A DNA stretch of 64,000 bases from CAIKZJ01 sp964626015 (GCA_964626015.1 CAZVCC010000005.1:1-64000), one strand, 5' to 3'; positions 53,122 through 62,651 are shown, numbered from the stretch's first letter. Notes: generated by a model from the sequence alone, not told the origin. Program-made: numbers and translations.

Positions 53122-53198
53122 TTAAATAATACAATCATACGCTAATCATACGCTGATCTTACGATAACCAAACGATTATCATACGATCCTCTTTCGCT
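53122..53198. repeat. 11-bp periodic array D (7 units)
   Basis: Seven in-phase 11-bp units lie between tRNA-Gln and crcB. The clearest is aatcatacgct at 53133 and 53144, followed by units ending acgat at 53155, 53166 and 53177 and one ending tcgct at 53188. Two further 11-bp steps (to 53220) show only weak similarity. The rest of the gap 53049-53353 is plain AT-rich sequence. No fluoride riboswitch motif was found ahead of crcB. Confidence 0.75.
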
Positions 53199-53353
53199 CT
53201 AAATTACCATAACATAACCCTGATTTCGTACTCACTTTTGCCTATCTTCGAATTGAGTTTTAATTCATTCGTATCCGATAATTAAAGCAAGTTTTAGAAG
53301 TGCATACAACTTATTACTTTAATTTCATATTTTTAACGCAAATTATTAAAGCA

Positions 53354-53734
53354 GTGTTTAATTTAAAAATATTATTACTTGTTGGTTCAGGAGGGTTTGC
53401 TGGCAGCATATTAAGGTACATCATATCTATGGTGATTCAAAACAAATTCCTTTCTTCATTTCCATACGGTACTTTATCCGTAAATCTGATTGGTTCATTC
53501 TTAATCGGGGTTGTTTATGCACTCGTTGATAGGGGGAACCTATCACCAGAAACTAGACTTTTTTTAGCTACAGGACTGCTCGGAGGTTTTACCACATTCT
53601 CAGCGTTTTCACTCGATGCTTTAAATTTTCTACAGGAGGGTTTATTGATGGAAGGAGTTTCTTATATAATGTTGTCCATCTTTCTGGGTATTTCATTCGC
53701 ATTCCTGGGTATATTAACAATTAAACTTTTCTAA
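53354..53734 (+). CDS. crcB: Fluoride exporter CrcB (Fluc)
   Basis: The frame opens at GTG 53300, but the GTG at 53354 gives the usual 126 residues starting just before the first helix (LKILLLVGSGGFAGSILRYI), so it is preferred. The Fluc signatures are present: GTLSVNLIGSFLIG (Asn in the pore), ATGLLGGFTTFSAFS (the Na site and Phe box) and four hydrophobic helices. It exports fluoride as a dual-topology dimer. The DUF190 gene starts 1 bp later, a very common pairing. Confidence 0.92.
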   Translation: MFNLKILLLVGSGGFAGSILRYIISMVIQNKFLSSFPYGTLSVNLIGSFLIGVVYALVDRGNLSPETRLFLATGLLGGFTTFSAFSLDALNFLQEGLLMEGVSYIMLSIFLGISFAFLGILTIKLF

Positions 53735-53735
53735 T

Positions 53736-54098
53736 ATGGAGAAAAAAGATAATCTAAAATTGCTTAGAATATTCGTCGGCGAATCAGATAAATGCAAGCA
53801 TAAGGCACTTTATGAGGAGATAATTTTTCAGGCTAAAAAATCAGGCTTGGCTGGTGCCACCGCAGTAAGAGGTATTATGGGATTCGGAGCACATAGTATC
53901 ATTCATAAGACAAAAATGATTGAGCTCTCTAATGACCTGCCAATAATCATCGAAATAGTCGATACAGAAGATAGAATCGAAAAATTCATTGATACTGTAG
54001 TATTGTTATTTGATGAAAGTAAGAACGGAGGACTTATTACAATCGAAAAAATAGAGGTAGTACTATATAAACCGGGCGAAAAGAAAAATCACCCATAA
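53736..54098 (+). CDS. DUF190-family protein, CrcB partner
   Basis: The 120-residue protein has LLRIFVGESDKCKHKALYEE, KSGLAGATAVRGIMGFG, and LPIIIEIVDTEDRI, all typical of DUF190, a PII-like fold often encoded with crcB. Its role with the fluoride channel is not established. It directly follows crcB, so they form a two-gene unit. Confidence 0.92.
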   Translation: MEKKDNLKLLRIFVGESDKCKHKALYEEIIFQAKKSGLAGATAVRGIMGFGAHSIIHKTKMIELSNDLPIIIEIVDTEDRIEKFIDTVVLLFDESKNGGLITIEKIEVVLYKPGEKKNHP

Positions 54099-54134
54099 AC
54101 CTTTAAAGTAATTACTAATTCTCAGAATAGCATT

Positions 54135-54884
54135 ATGTACATTCAAAAATATCTTAACCGGATTGGTTATAATGAAAGTTTAGGACCTACTCTTAAAGTT
54201 TTATCATCATTACAAACAGCCCACTTATTTAGCGTACCTTTTGAAAATCTTGATATACATAACAATATTAAAATTAACTTAGATAATTCTTTTGATAAAA
54301 TAGTAAATCGCAAACGCGGAGGGTTTTGTTATGAACTTAACGGACTATTTTATTTGCTTTTAAAAGAAATAGGGTTCAATGCGAAATTAGTCTCTGCAAG
54401 AGTTTATCAAGGAGAGAAAGGATTCGGTGATGAGTTCGACCACATGGCAATTATCGTTAGAATTGGTATTGATGATTACCTCGTAGATGTTGGATTTGGT
54501 GACTTTTCTTACAGCCCCCTTAAAATAATACTCAACAAAGAAATAGTAGACCCCCGCTCCTCATTTATGATAGAAAAATACGACAAAGAATACAACATTG
54601 TTAAGCAAAAGTCCGATGACGGTAGTTTTATACCCAAATATCTATTCTCTGAAAAGAAAAGAGAAATCAAAGATTTTAATGAAATGTGTGTTTTCCATCA
54701 GACAAGCGAAGAATCGCATTTCACACAAAACAAAATCTGCTCTCTACCTGTAATTAACGGTAGAATAACGCTTTCCGGAAATACACTCATTTCCTCTATC
54801 AATGGAAGTATAGAAACATTAGAATTGAAAACCGATAATGAAATAAAGAAAGTTCTAAAAGATTACTTCAAAATTGAGTTGTAG
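54135..54884 (+). CDS. Arylamine N-acetyltransferase
   Basis: The 249-residue protein has the NAT catalytic triad: Cys65 in KRGGFCYELNGLF, His103 in FDHMAIIV and Asp118 in YLVDVGFG. The N-terminal YLNRIGY and the VPFENLDIH segment also match. It transfers acetyl groups from acetyl-CoA to aromatic amines or hydrazines; the natural substrate is unknown. It follows the DUF190 gene by 36 bp and is the last plus-strand gene here. Confidence 0.93.
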   Translation: MYIQKYLNRIGYNESLGPTLKVLSSLQTAHLFSVPFENLDIHNNIKINLDNSFDKIVNRKRGGFCYELNGLFYLLLKEIGFNAKLVSARVYQGEKGFGDEFDHMAIIVRIGIDDYLVDVGFGDFSYSPLKIILNKEIVDPRSSFMIEKYDKEYNIVKQKSDDGSFIPKYLFSEKKREIKDFNEMCVFHQTSEESHFTQNKICSLPVINGRITLSGNTLISSINGSIETLELKTDNEIKKVLKDYFKIEL

Positions 54885-54916
54885 CTAAAATCTATCATTT
54901 ACAAACATCACCTTTT

Positions 54917-55366
54917 TTACACACCAAACTGTTTAAGGTGGTGGTCAATATGCTTATAAGATATATTATCCCATTCTTCAGGAGTTAATTGTCCAAATAT
55001 TGTATGCGGCTTCCTTGTGAAGAAACCATAACCTTTTACTTCCATTTTATTTAGGTAATTCAATAACCCTTCTTTTTCTTCTAAAAAGTTTTTATCGTCT
55101 GTTATAATAAACTCTTTAGAAGTCCTTGAATTTCTCTTAAAACCATCCTGAGTCAATATTCTTTTCTTAACGATTTTTCCCAAAATCTTTAATATGAAAT
55201 TGCTTCTCGGAATAATCTCCCCATTAGCAATTCTTAACCCGACTGTGCAATGTGCGAGCATCTGTCCTGAGTTCATCTTCCCCCACAAAGGTTTCGTATC
55301 AGGAGACAATTTATTTATTCTGTCAACAATTTCATGGTTTGATTCTTTTGTAACCAAACTTTTCAT
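54917..55366 (-). CDS. DUF1569 (DinB-like) protein
   Basis: The 149-residue protein matches DUF1569: RINKLSPDTKPLWGKMNSGQ, MLAHCTVGL, and the C-terminal HTIFGQLTPEEWDNISYKHI with DHHLKQFG. The spaced histidines (in AHC, HTIFG and KHIDHHL) suggest a DinB-like four-helix metal site. Function is unknown. It lies 23 bp after dapF on the same strand. Confidence 0.8.
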   Translation of the reverse strand: MKSLVTKESNHEIVDRINKLSPDTKPLWGKMNSGQMLAHCTVGLRIANGEIIPRSNFILKILGKIVKKRILTQDGFKRNSRTSKEFIITDDKNFLEEKEGLLNYLNKMEVKGYGFFTRKPHTIFGQLTPEEWDNISYKHIDHHLKQFGV

Positions 55367-55389
55367 ATTATTTCTGTTTTTAATAATAT

Positions 55390-56220
55390 TTAATTAAAAA
55401 TTTCAATTGCATTGCCTTTTAATTTCAACTCCCTGATTGTACCATCAACAACACTAAAAGTCACCGTCAGATATTCTCCGCTTCTGGTTAAAAGTCTTAC
55501 AGGGGTTTTTACACCCTTCACAGCATAAGCTGAAATTGCACTCGATAACGACCCTGTACCGCATGCAAGAGTTTCTCCTTCAACCCCCCTTTCAAAGCTT
55601 CTTATCTGCAACTCGCCCTTTTCTGCATTTATGACTTTTACAAAATTGGCGTTCACTCCATCGGGTAAGAAATCTTTATGCATTCTTACATACTTACCCC
55701 ATTCTTCAATAGGAATTTCCTCAAGATTTGTTACTATTGGTTTTTCAATATCATCAATAAATATAACTACGTGCGGAGAACCTACATCGACGTATGATGC
55801 TCCAATTAGCTGCCACCATTCAGCGAAATGTACTTTTAGTTTAAAGTTGAATTTCATTTTTCGAGGAGGTGGAAATCCAACGATTATCTCCCCATCGTCG
55901 CTAAACCTGCAATCAAATAATTTACTAACTCCTTCAATCAGGACTATATCATTACATGTTATCCCCTCGTCTTTTAAAAATCTCGCAGTACAGCGCAATC
56001 CATTTCCACACAAAGCATTTCCCGTTCCGTCTTTGTTGTAGTAGTTCATCTTATAATCGGCTATTGATGATCCTTCGATAAATATTATTCCATCCATCTC
56101 AGGTCCTTTTTCTGCAATCAGGTTTTTAACAAGTTCGCTGCTGACGTTAATCTTTCCTTCAAGATTATTAATCATCAAAAACCGATTGCCAGCACCGCTG
56201 TATTTCTTAACTTCAAACAT
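55390..56220 (-). CDS. dapF: Diaminopimelate epimerase
   Basis: The 276-residue enzyme has both active-site cysteines, in GNALCGNGLRC (about residue 74) and ETLACGTGS (about 217), plus KYSGAGNRFLMINN at the start. It converts LL- to meso-diaminopimelate for lysine and peptidoglycan. It overlaps the LptD-like gene by 1 bp. Confidence 0.95.
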   Translation of the reverse strand: MFEVKKYSGAGNRFLMINNLEGKINVSSELVKNLIAEKGPEMDGIIFIEGSSIADYKMNYYNKDGTGNALCGNGLRCTARFLKDEGITCNDIVLIEGVSKLFDCRFSDDGEIIVGFPPPRKMKFNFKLKVHFAEWWQLIGASYVDVGSPHVVIFIDDIEKPIVTNLEEIPIEEWGKYVRMHKDFLPDGVNANFVKVINAEKGELQIRSFERGVEGETLACGTGSLSSAISAYAVKGVKTPVRLLTRSGEYLTVTFSVVDGTIRELKLKGNAIEIFN

Positions 56221-58739
56221 TAATATACTCCCCTCGCATTAGTTTGTTTAGTGTACTTCAAATCCTGTAACTGCGGAGCTTTTATCCTAACCTGGAAAAA
56301 GAATCCCCTGTAAACACCTATCGGATACCAGTTAAAATTTATTTCCCATGAATTTAAATCTCTGTAAGCAGTTATGTATGGAGCCGATAGTAAATTGTTC
56401 TCGAGGTCGTAACTTGCTGTAAATGAGAATCTCCATTTAGGAGTCGGACTCACATTCAGACTGGCACTTAAGTTAGAGGTCTTAAATATTCTTGTCGGAT
56501 TCTGCCTATTCTCACTGAAATTATAATTGAATGTACCCGAAAGCGGTACATTAAGATATGGTTCATCAAAAGCAGATCGATACGTGGAGCGTTCAATTTT
56601 TAATGAATCATACCTCCTGCTCTCCTCATCGTCTCTTCTTGTGCTGAACCCGAAATTATACGAGGTGGAAACATTGATATTAAATGTTGAAAGCTGTGCT
56701 ATTTTACCATCACTTACTAAAAACTCATTTACTCGTGTTTGTTTTTCCGAATCAAATTTATATAAATTGAATGTTGCATTTCCTCCAATGTTCAGAAAAC
56801 TTCCAATTTGTGTCCTGAAGTCTGTAAAAATTTCCGACCACTTTAATGAATCTGCTGCAAAATTATAATTCACGCCTGCATTTATGTTAAACAACTGAAA
56901 CTTATTATCCGTCGTGTCATTAGATTTTGTCTTCATCTCAAATAGATTACCCAAAGTAAAACTAATAGATTGCTGTTCATTTGCAGGTGCAGTTCCAAAA
57001 ACTCGACCGTCGTAAAAAGAATATTTAACGGGGTTTCCAAAATCATCCTCATACGTACCGTAATATCCCCAGCCGGGCGATGAAAAGTCAGGAGTGAAAT
57101 TATAAGAAATAGACGGTGTTAATGTGTGCTTAATTCCTGTTACATTAAAAATATTTGGATTGAAAATACCTATAAGTTTTGTGTTAAGCGATATACCCAT
57201 ATTGAAGTACCGTACTGCATTATAAGCATCATTCTCAATCGTAACTAGTGAATCATTAGAATTCCTTTCTTTTATAATGTACTTATTATACCAAATTTCT
57301 GTATAATTAAAATAAGGACGAATATTAAAATACTTGAACGTCGGAGCAAAATTAAGTCCTACCCTGTTTATCATACCTAAATTAGACCGTATTTCATCAT
57401 TGTATTGACCCGTAACTTTTGTTCTGTTATTTAATAGTGTACCATTATAAGAATATGAAAAGAATTCATACAGTTTTTGATCCCCGCTCGTGTAGTCCTT
57501 CCTGAAAGGGTATGTTTCAGATATATTAAAACTTACAGACGGAAGTCTTTCATTCAAATCTCCAGTTTGCAAATTCTGGTCTCTGTAGTAATTTGCAGAA
57601 AATGAAAACGGAGTCTCTTCCCAGTACTTAGAAAATGTAAGATTCGAAACTACATTCTGACGTAGAAGATCAGGTAACGCATTTGTCGAATTATCATAAT
57701 AACTCTTACCGCTTACGAATGTTAAATTTCCGGTTAATGAACTTGTCGGTGTAAACTTCTGATTATGATTTAAGCTTAGTATCCACTGATTTGAAGTGAA
57801 TTTATCCGGATCCTTCTCTTCTCCTTTATTTATCAATGAATATCCTGCTTCGAATGTACCGTCATAAAGATACTTTTTTGCATACCTGAACCTTGTCGAA
57901 AAATCATACCTACCTTTAGTAAATACTGTACCCTTCAAAGCAAGGTCAATATAATCATTAATCGCCCAGAAATATCCGGCATTTGCGAAATAAATACCGT
58001 AAGTATTATCGTTTCCCCAGCTCGGAACTATAAATCCTGATGACCTGCCCGTCTTGTTCGGTAATACTATAAAAGGAACCCAGAATACCGGAACTCCCTC
58101 AATGTATAGGAAAACAGACTGAGCAATTATTTTATCGTTTGGCATAAGTTTCATTTTGGGAGAATAAAAATAGTACTCCGGATCTTTCTTATCCGTTGAA
58201 GTCGTGTACAAGCCGTCTTTTATAAAGAATATTTCTGGCGTTACTTTCTTTATTTTTTCTCCATAATAATATCCAACATCTGCATCTGAAAAACCCATCG
58301 ATATAGTGCCTCTCTGACTTTTAAAACTATAAGTCAGCTTTGATCCCACAAACTTATCACTACCCTGCTGCATTAGAGGTGTTTGTTTCATTACTAAAGC
58401 TCCGGAGGAATCGGTCTCAATTCCTAATGCCTCAAGAATCTGCGTCTCTCTGTCCATCACTATGATTCCTGCATTCAGTTTCATATCTGTGTAATCTACC
58501 ATCGCATCATTGTATAAATACATCTTGTTTGTTTCGAGAAGAAAGATAACAGAGTCGGATGAGGAGTAATTAATTATATCTTTGATATCGGATTGAACGA
58601 ACTTGGTTGTATCTTTTATTAATACCTTAGTCGAGTCTCTATTATTAATCAGCGAATCTGTTGATTTTGCCGTATCACTTTGTGTGTAAGCGTTCGATGT
58701 GAAAAAATACAATAATAATATTACGGCAATTCTTACCAA
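56220..58739 (-). CDS. LptD-like LPS-assembly outer-membrane protein
   Basis: The 839-residue protein has a signal peptide (about 1-19), a short OstA-like part (LNAGIIVMDRETQILEALG), and the LptD core PVFWVPFIVLPNKTGRSSGF ... PSWGNDNTYGIYFANAGYFW, then a long beta-barrel. It inserts lipopolysaccharide into the outer leaflet, fed by LptB (20907-21659). I see none of the disulphide cysteines of E. coli LptD, which is normal for this phylum. It ends 1 bp into dapF and follows the TPM gene by 3 bp. Confidence 0.85.
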   Translation of the reverse strand: MVRIAVILLLYFFTSNAYTQSDTAKSTDSLINNRDSTKVLIKDTTKFVQSDIKDIINYSSSDSVIFLLETNKMYLYNDAMVDYTDMKLNAGIIVMDRETQILEALGIETDSSGALVMKQTPLMQQGSDKFVGSKLTYSFKSQRGTISMGFSDADVGYYYGEKIKKVTPEIFFIKDGLYTTSTDKKDPEYYFYSPKMKLMPNDKIIAQSVFLYIEGVPVFWVPFIVLPNKTGRSSGFIVPSWGNDNTYGIYFANAGYFWAINDYIDLALKGTVFTKGRYDFSTRFRYAKKYLYDGTFEAGYSLINKGEEKDPDKFTSNQWILSLNHNQKFTPTSSLTGNLTFVSGKSYYDNSTNALPDLLRQNVVSNLTFSKYWEETPFSFSANYYRDQNLQTGDLNERLPSVSFNISETYPFRKDYTSGDQKLYEFFSYSYNGTLLNNRTKVTGQYNDEIRSNLGMINRVGLNFAPTFKYFNIRPYFNYTEIWYNKYIIKERNSNDSLVTIENDAYNAVRYFNMGISLNTKLIGIFNPNIFNVTGIKHTLTPSISYNFTPDFSSPGWGYYGTYEDDFGNPVKYSFYDGRVFGTAPANEQQSISFTLGNLFEMKTKSNDTTDNKFQLFNINAGVNYNFAADSLKWSEIFTDFRTQIGSFLNIGGNATFNLYKFDSEKQTRVNEFLVSDGKIAQLSTFNINVSTSYNFGFSTRRDDEESRRYDSLKIERSTYRSAFDEPYLNVPLSGTFNYNFSENRQNPTRIFKTSNLSASLNVSPTPKWRFSFTASYDLENNLLSAPYITAYRDLNSWEINFNWYPIGVYRGFFFQVRIKAPQLQDLKYTKQTNARGVY

Positions 58740-58742
58740 GTA

Positions 58743-59201
58743 TTATTTAATTACAATATCATTTGAGAGTTCATCCACATCATCTTTCTTTCTGGGGAAC
58801 TCTTTCATGAGAACATTTTTTATTTCATCAAGTGCCTTTACAATTCCTTCCTTATAATGTCCCCCTTTGAATTCATAAACAAGATGATTTGTTATTGCAT
58901 CCCACTTCTCAGGAGATATCTTGTTGTTGATACCTTCATCAGCAACAACCTCAAATTTCTTTTCCTTGAATAACACAAAAAGCAAAACCCCGGTTTTATC
59001 TTTTGTTTTATTCATACCCAGTTTGAAGAACTCCTTCATGGCAAGTTCTCTCGTTGTCAGCTTTCTGTCAATCCATGCCCTTGTTTTCTGAAAGCACAAC
59101 CTTATTTCACCCGATGTAGATTTTTCAATATAGGCAATATGATTTTTTATTGCCTCCAGTTCTTCACTGCTTATATATTTCTTTATATAATTTATTGGCA
59201 T
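58743..59201 (-). CDS. TPM-domain protein without signal peptide
   Basis: The 152-residue protein has a single TPM (TLP18.3/Psb32/MOLO-1) domain: IAYIEKSTSGEIRLCF, then TKDKTGVLLFVLFKEKKFEV and EGIVKALDEI. It lacks the signal peptide and Gly-rich tail of the neighbouring TPM protein and probably acts in the cytoplasm or at the inner face. It lies 3 bp before the LptD-like gene and 37 bp after the other TPM gene. Confidence 0.82.
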   Translation of the reverse strand: MPINYIKKYISSEELEAIKNHIAYIEKSTSGEIRLCFQKTRAWIDRKLTTRELAMKEFFKLGMNKTKDKTGVLLFVLFKEKKFEVVADEGINNKISPEKWDAITNHLVYEFKGGHYKEGIVKALDEIKNVLMKEFPRKKDDVDELSNDIVIK

Positions 59202-59238
59202 ATTTATTAATTACTTTTTTAACTTTTTAATTCTTTTA

Positions 59239-60036
59239 TTACCAGCTTCCGCTGCTGCCTCCGCCGCCAAAACTTCCGCCGCCTCCTGAAAACCCGCCAA
59301 ATCCTCCGCTGCTGCTGCCTCCGCCCCAGCCGCCGCTGCCACCTCCAAAGAATCCGCCGCCGCCCCAGTGTCTTCCGCCGGTATATGTACTGCCTTTCCA
59401 GCCGAAAATCCTGCTGAGTATCGACATGATTATACTGAATCCAATAAATCCAAAAATAATAATTATGAATATCGGTATTCCAAAACAGCAGGTCCCGTTA
59501 TCTTTTTGCTTCTTTTTATCCGCTGTATATTCACCTTTTGTAACAGCAATAATTGCATCAACACCCCTGTTAATTCCTTCGAAAAACTTCCCTTCCTTAA
59601 AATATGGATTCATTTCTTTCGTACGAATCTGAGTAGTATAAGCATCTGTCAACACTCCTTCAAGACCATATCCCACCTCAATCCTCAGCTTTCTGTCATT
59701 CTTTGCTATTAATACAAGTACACCGTTATCTTTTCCTTTTTGTCCTATCTTATTCTTCTCGGCAATGGTATGTGATACATCTTCAATTGATTCTCCGTTT
59801 AGTGAATTTATCATATAAACAACTATTTGAGTAGATGTTTGTTTGTCAAAATCCTCTAGTTTCTTAAGTAGAATATTAATCTCGCTTTGAGACAACGTTC
59901 CCGTTTCGTCAACAACATACTTGGCTATTGATATTGGATTTTGACTTAGAGAACGAGATTGTTGCTCTTCCTGAGAATAAACATTCAAGGATATTAAAAA
60001 CGATACAAATACAAGAAAAATACTAAAAGCTTTCAA
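59239..60036 (-). CDS. Secreted TPM-domain protein with Gly-rich tail (YgcG-like)
   Basis: The 265-residue protein has a signal peptide (about 1-21), a TPM domain (VVDETGTLSQSEINILLKKL; TQIVVYMINSLNGESIEDV; GVLVLIAKNDRKLRIEVGYG; ITDAYTTQ-like), one transmembrane helix (IPIFIIIIFGFIGFSIIMSI) and a C-terminal tail of about 55 residues that is mostly Gly and Ser. This is the standard YgcG/YdjH-like layout. Function is unknown, perhaps in envelope quality control. It is the first gene of the group leading to LptD and dapF. Confidence 0.88.
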   Translation of the reverse strand: MKAFSIFLVFVSFLISLNVYSQEEQQSRSLSQNPISIAKYVVDETGTLSQSEINILLKKLEDFDKQTSTQIVVYMINSLNGESIEDVSHTIAEKNKIGQKGKDNGVLVLIAKNDRKLRIEVGYGLEGVLTDAYTTQIRTKEMNPYFKEGKFFEGINRGVDAIIAVTKGEYTADKKKQKDNGTCCFGIPIFIIIIFGFIGFSIIMSILSRIFGWKGSTYTGGRHWGGGGFFGGGSGGWGGGSSSGGFGGFSGGGGSFGGGGSSGSW

Positions 60037-60133
60037 AATATATTAATTTTAATTAGCCATAATTTGATAAATTTATGCAACATAATAAATGTAAATCATA
60101 ACATTTCACGTGCATCTACATAAAAAATAAAAA

Positions 60134-60160
60134 AGCGGTTTAAGCTGTACTTAAACCGCT
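60134..60160 (-). terminator. Terminator after the exbB-exbD-exbD operon
   Basis: A perfect 11-bp stem (agcggtttaag / cttaaaccgct) with loop ctgta is followed on the minus strand by TTTTTTATTTTTTA. It lies 27 bp past the exbD stop at 60187. Confidence 0.88.
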
Positions 60161-60186
60161 AAATATAATTTTATTTTTGTGTATTT

Positions 60187-60711
60187 TTAGCCGCCGGCTT
60201 CAGTTATTTTTTGAAGGTCAACATCTTCCATCTTTATGAATGCATACCTCTTTTCTATTTTTGCTCTTGAGATTTCATCAAATACGTCCGACATAACATT
60301 GTATTTCATCTTTCTGTCGAACTTCAAGAGGAGAAGTAATTGATCATTTACTGCAAATATTTTTTCAAGTTCTGTTGCTACATTCTTAATCTCGATTCTT
60401 TTCATCGCAGATTCAGAACCGTCAGGATTACCCTGTGCGAAGTATACGTTTCCTTTGTCAGATACTCTTACGTAGAGAACGTTACCCATATCAACTTTAA
60501 CTTTATCTTTTACATCACCTTTTGGAAGAGAGACTTTCATTAACTGAGGTGCAGACAAAGTAGTCGTTAGCATAAAGAATGTAAGAAGAAGCATAATAAC
60601 GTCCACCATAGGCGTCATATCTATATGCACTCCCCTGCCCTTCTTTAAGTACTTTTTACTCCCTTTTCCACCGCTTACTTCCGGGGCTTCTAAACCGCCA
60701 CCACCAGCCAT
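60187..60711 (-). CDS. exbD: ExbD/TolR-family biopolymer transporter, copy 2
   Basis: The 174-residue protein has a basic N-terminus, one transmembrane helix in the family motif GVHIDMTPMVDVIMLLLTFF (about 28-47, with the key Asp of MVDV) and a periplasmic domain. It couples the proton flow through ExbB to TonB. It follows the other exbD by 34 bp. Two different exbD genes are common with one exbB in this phylum. TonB itself is not in the window. Confidence 0.93.
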   Translation of the reverse strand: MAGGGGLEAPEVSGGKGSKKYLKKGRGVHIDMTPMVDVIMLLLTFFMLTTTLSAPQLMKVSLPKGDVKDKVKVDMGNVLYVRVSDKGNVYFAQGNPDGSESAMKRIEIKNVATELEKIFAVNDQLLLLLKFDRKMKYNVMSDVFDEISRAKIEKRYAFIKMEDVDLQKITEAGG

Positions 60712-60745
60712 ATTTTAAACTCCTGTGTTTTAGTTAACAAAATGT

Positions 60746-61336
60746 TTATTCCTTTGCTTCAGATTTTATCATCGTTACCAGAGAAAAAACCTTGTTGTCC
60801 GATTCATGCAATGATGTCATAAGATCCTCAAACACTCCATAAGGAACTTCCTTGTCTCCTTTTACAACAACCTGAAATTGTGCTGATTTATTCCCTGAAA
60901 CTGTTTTCAGTGCAGCTTTAACATCAACAAGTGTTTTCTCAAATTGCGCTTTAGTCATCACATATACTTTTCTTTTTACTTCCTTGCCTCCAACCTTTCC
61001 TGTCGTTTGAACGGGACTTTGTGTTAGAGTATCAGGACGATAAAGACCTATTGCAAAAGGATCACCAAATATTTTCTCGCGAATTTTATAATTATCTACA
61101 TCAAGGAATATATCACCATCCTTTGAAAGCGAAAGAGTCATAACATCGGTTTCTTTCATCTTATTATCAGGATCAGAATAAACCGATTGAGGCAATGCTA
61201 CTTCTACTGCCTCTGATTCTGCCGCCCTGAATGTCGCTGTTAACATGAAAAACGTCAACAACAACATGATAACGTCCACCAATGGAGTCATATCAATATG
61301 GATGCTCGGTTTTTTGATATTTCTTACTTTTTTCAT
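60746..61336 (-). CDS. exbD: ExbD/TolR-family biopolymer transporter, copy 1
   Basis: The 196-residue protein has KKPSIHIDMTPLVDVIMLLL (about 8-27) with the conserved Asp, then TFFMLTATFRAAESEAVEVA and a periplasmic domain of about 150 residues. It is longer than copy 2 and differs strongly outside the helix. It lies 42 bp after exbB, so it is the partner next to the pore subunit. Confidence 0.93.
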   Translation of the reverse strand: MKKVRNIKKPSIHIDMTPLVDVIMLLLTFFMLTATFRAAESEAVEVALPQSVYSDPDNKMKETDVMTLSLSKDGDIFLDVDNYKIREKIFGDPFAIGLYRPDTLTQSPVQTTGKVGGKEVKRKVYVMTKAQFEKTLVDVKAALKTVSGNKSAQFQVVVKGDKEVPYGVFEDLMTSLHESDNKVFSLVTMIKSEAKE

Positions 61337-61378
61337 TTGTTCTTTTTAAAAATTTTGAAAAAGTTAAACCGAAATCAC

Positions 61379-62155
61379 TTACTTGGACTTAAAAGCAATA
61401 ATTGATAAAATGTTATATGTAGCTTCGTCTATCATGTATGTTATATTTCCGACTTTTGTCAGGAAGAAATTGTATGATATCGTACCTACTATAGCACCAA
61501 ATAAACCTAAAGCCGTGTTTATAAGAGCTTCTGATATACCTGATGAAAGTTCTGCGGCATTTGGAGTACCTGCTGTTGCAAGTGCTTGGAATGAACGAAT
61601 CATTCCTAATACCGTTCCGAATAGACCAACTAGCACTGATACTGAGGCGATAGTCGCAAGAGCAGGCAGGTTTGTATTCAATAATGGAAGTTCAAGTCCC
61701 ATAGCTTCTTCTATAGCATTCTTTACTTCCTCTAATTTTCTTTCTGAATCCATATTCTTATCAAGTACAAGTACCTGATATGTTTCTAATCCTTGCTTCA
61801 GAATGTTCGCAATTGAACCTCTTTGTTTGTCGCATAATGCTATCGCTTCTTCTGCATTGCCTTCCTTTAAAGATATCTGAACCTTCTTTAGGAAGTCTTC
61901 GATGTTTCCTTTTCCCTTTGCTTTTGCAAGCGAAAGAGCTCTTTCAATCGTATATGATATAGCCATTATACTAATTGTTATTAGAATAGGAACAATAACG
62001 CCTCCAAGATAAACAGCACCTAAAAGGTTTGCAGGTGTTGTTTTTTCCGGGTTCTTAAAGTTTGCCGGGTTTCCGAGCACAAAAATGTACAGTACTAATG
62101 CCACGATGAATGCAACGATAATCAGTACAGCCGTGAATAATCCGGATTTTTTCAT
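61379..62155 (-). CDS. exbB: MotA/TolQ/ExbB proton channel protein
   Basis: The 258-residue protein has three helices plus an N-terminal one: GLFTAVLIIVAFIVALVLYI, VPILITISIMAISYTIERAL, then the proton-channel core LATIASVSVLVGLFGTVLGM and ALINTALGLFGAIVGTISYN. It forms the pentameric pore around ExbD and powers TonB. It starts the exbB-exbD-exbD operon. Confidence 0.93.
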   Translation of the reverse strand: MKKSGLFTAVLIIVAFIVALVLYIFVLGNPANFKNPEKTTPANLLGAVYLGGVIVPILITISIMAISYTIERALSLAKAKGKGNIEDFLKKVQISLKEGNAEEAIALCDKQRGSIANILKQGLETYQVLVLDKNMDSERKLEEVKNAIEEAMGLELPLLNTNLPALATIASVSVLVGLFGTVLGMIRSFQALATAGTPNAAELSSGISEALINTALGLFGAIVGTISYNFFLTKVGNITYMIDEATYNILSIIAFKSK

Positions 62156-62216
62156 TGAGTTTTAACCTCCGATTTCTTTGGTTTTAATTTTTTGAATATA
62201 TTTGTTTGAAAATTTT

Positions 62217-62567
62217 CTATTTAAAACTTGTGACCGCTTCTTCATTTGAATTGTAACAGTCAAATATTAATGATAATTTTGTTATCACGAAAAGGTTTTC
62301 AAGATTTTTATTTAATCTTGTTAGTTTTATTTCGCCCTCCCGTTTCTTGTAGTTTGCGTGTGCTGATATTAGGACTCCAAGAGCTGTACTGTTTAAGTAC
62401 ATTACGTCTCCAAGATCTATGATAAGCTTACTGTTTCCTTTTTCGGCTACTTCTTTTATAGCAAACTTGAGATCATCGGTCTCGTCACCGCCGATAAAAC
62501 TTCCCTTTGGTTCAAGGATATATATATTTTTTTCCTTGACTTCATATGATTTAATTTTTGCTGCCAT
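62217..62567 (-). CDS. STAS-domain anti-sigma factor antagonist
   Basis: The 116-residue protein is a single STAS domain. DLGDVMYLNSTALGVLISAH (about 51-70) contains the phosphorylatable serine (Ser60) of SpoIIAA-like proteins. Such proteins switch partner proteins by phosphorylation of this serine. Its partner kinase is not in the window. It lies 61 bp from exbB and 84 bp from adk. Confidence 0.88.
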   Translation of the reverse strand: MAAKIKSYEVKEKNIYILEPKGSFIGGDETDDLKFAIKEVAEKGNSKLIIDLGDVMYLNSTALGVLISAHANYKKREGEIKLTRLNKNLENLFVITKLSLIFDCYNSNEEAVTSFK

Positions 62568-62651
62568 ACTATTTTATGAATTTAATTTGTCAAAATACTG
62601 TAATTAAATATTAATTTCAATTATATAATGATAAATATTTTTTCACAATCC

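Noticed and set aside
53049..53353. Possible fluoride riboswitch ahead of crcB
   Set aside because: The conserved GG..ATGGGG..CGCC-like motif and pseudoknot pairing could not be found by eye; only the 11-bp array is seen.
59239..59400. Gly-rich coding repeat as a separate DNA repeat element
   Set aside because: It is the normal Gly/Ser tail of YgcG-type TPM proteins and stays in frame.
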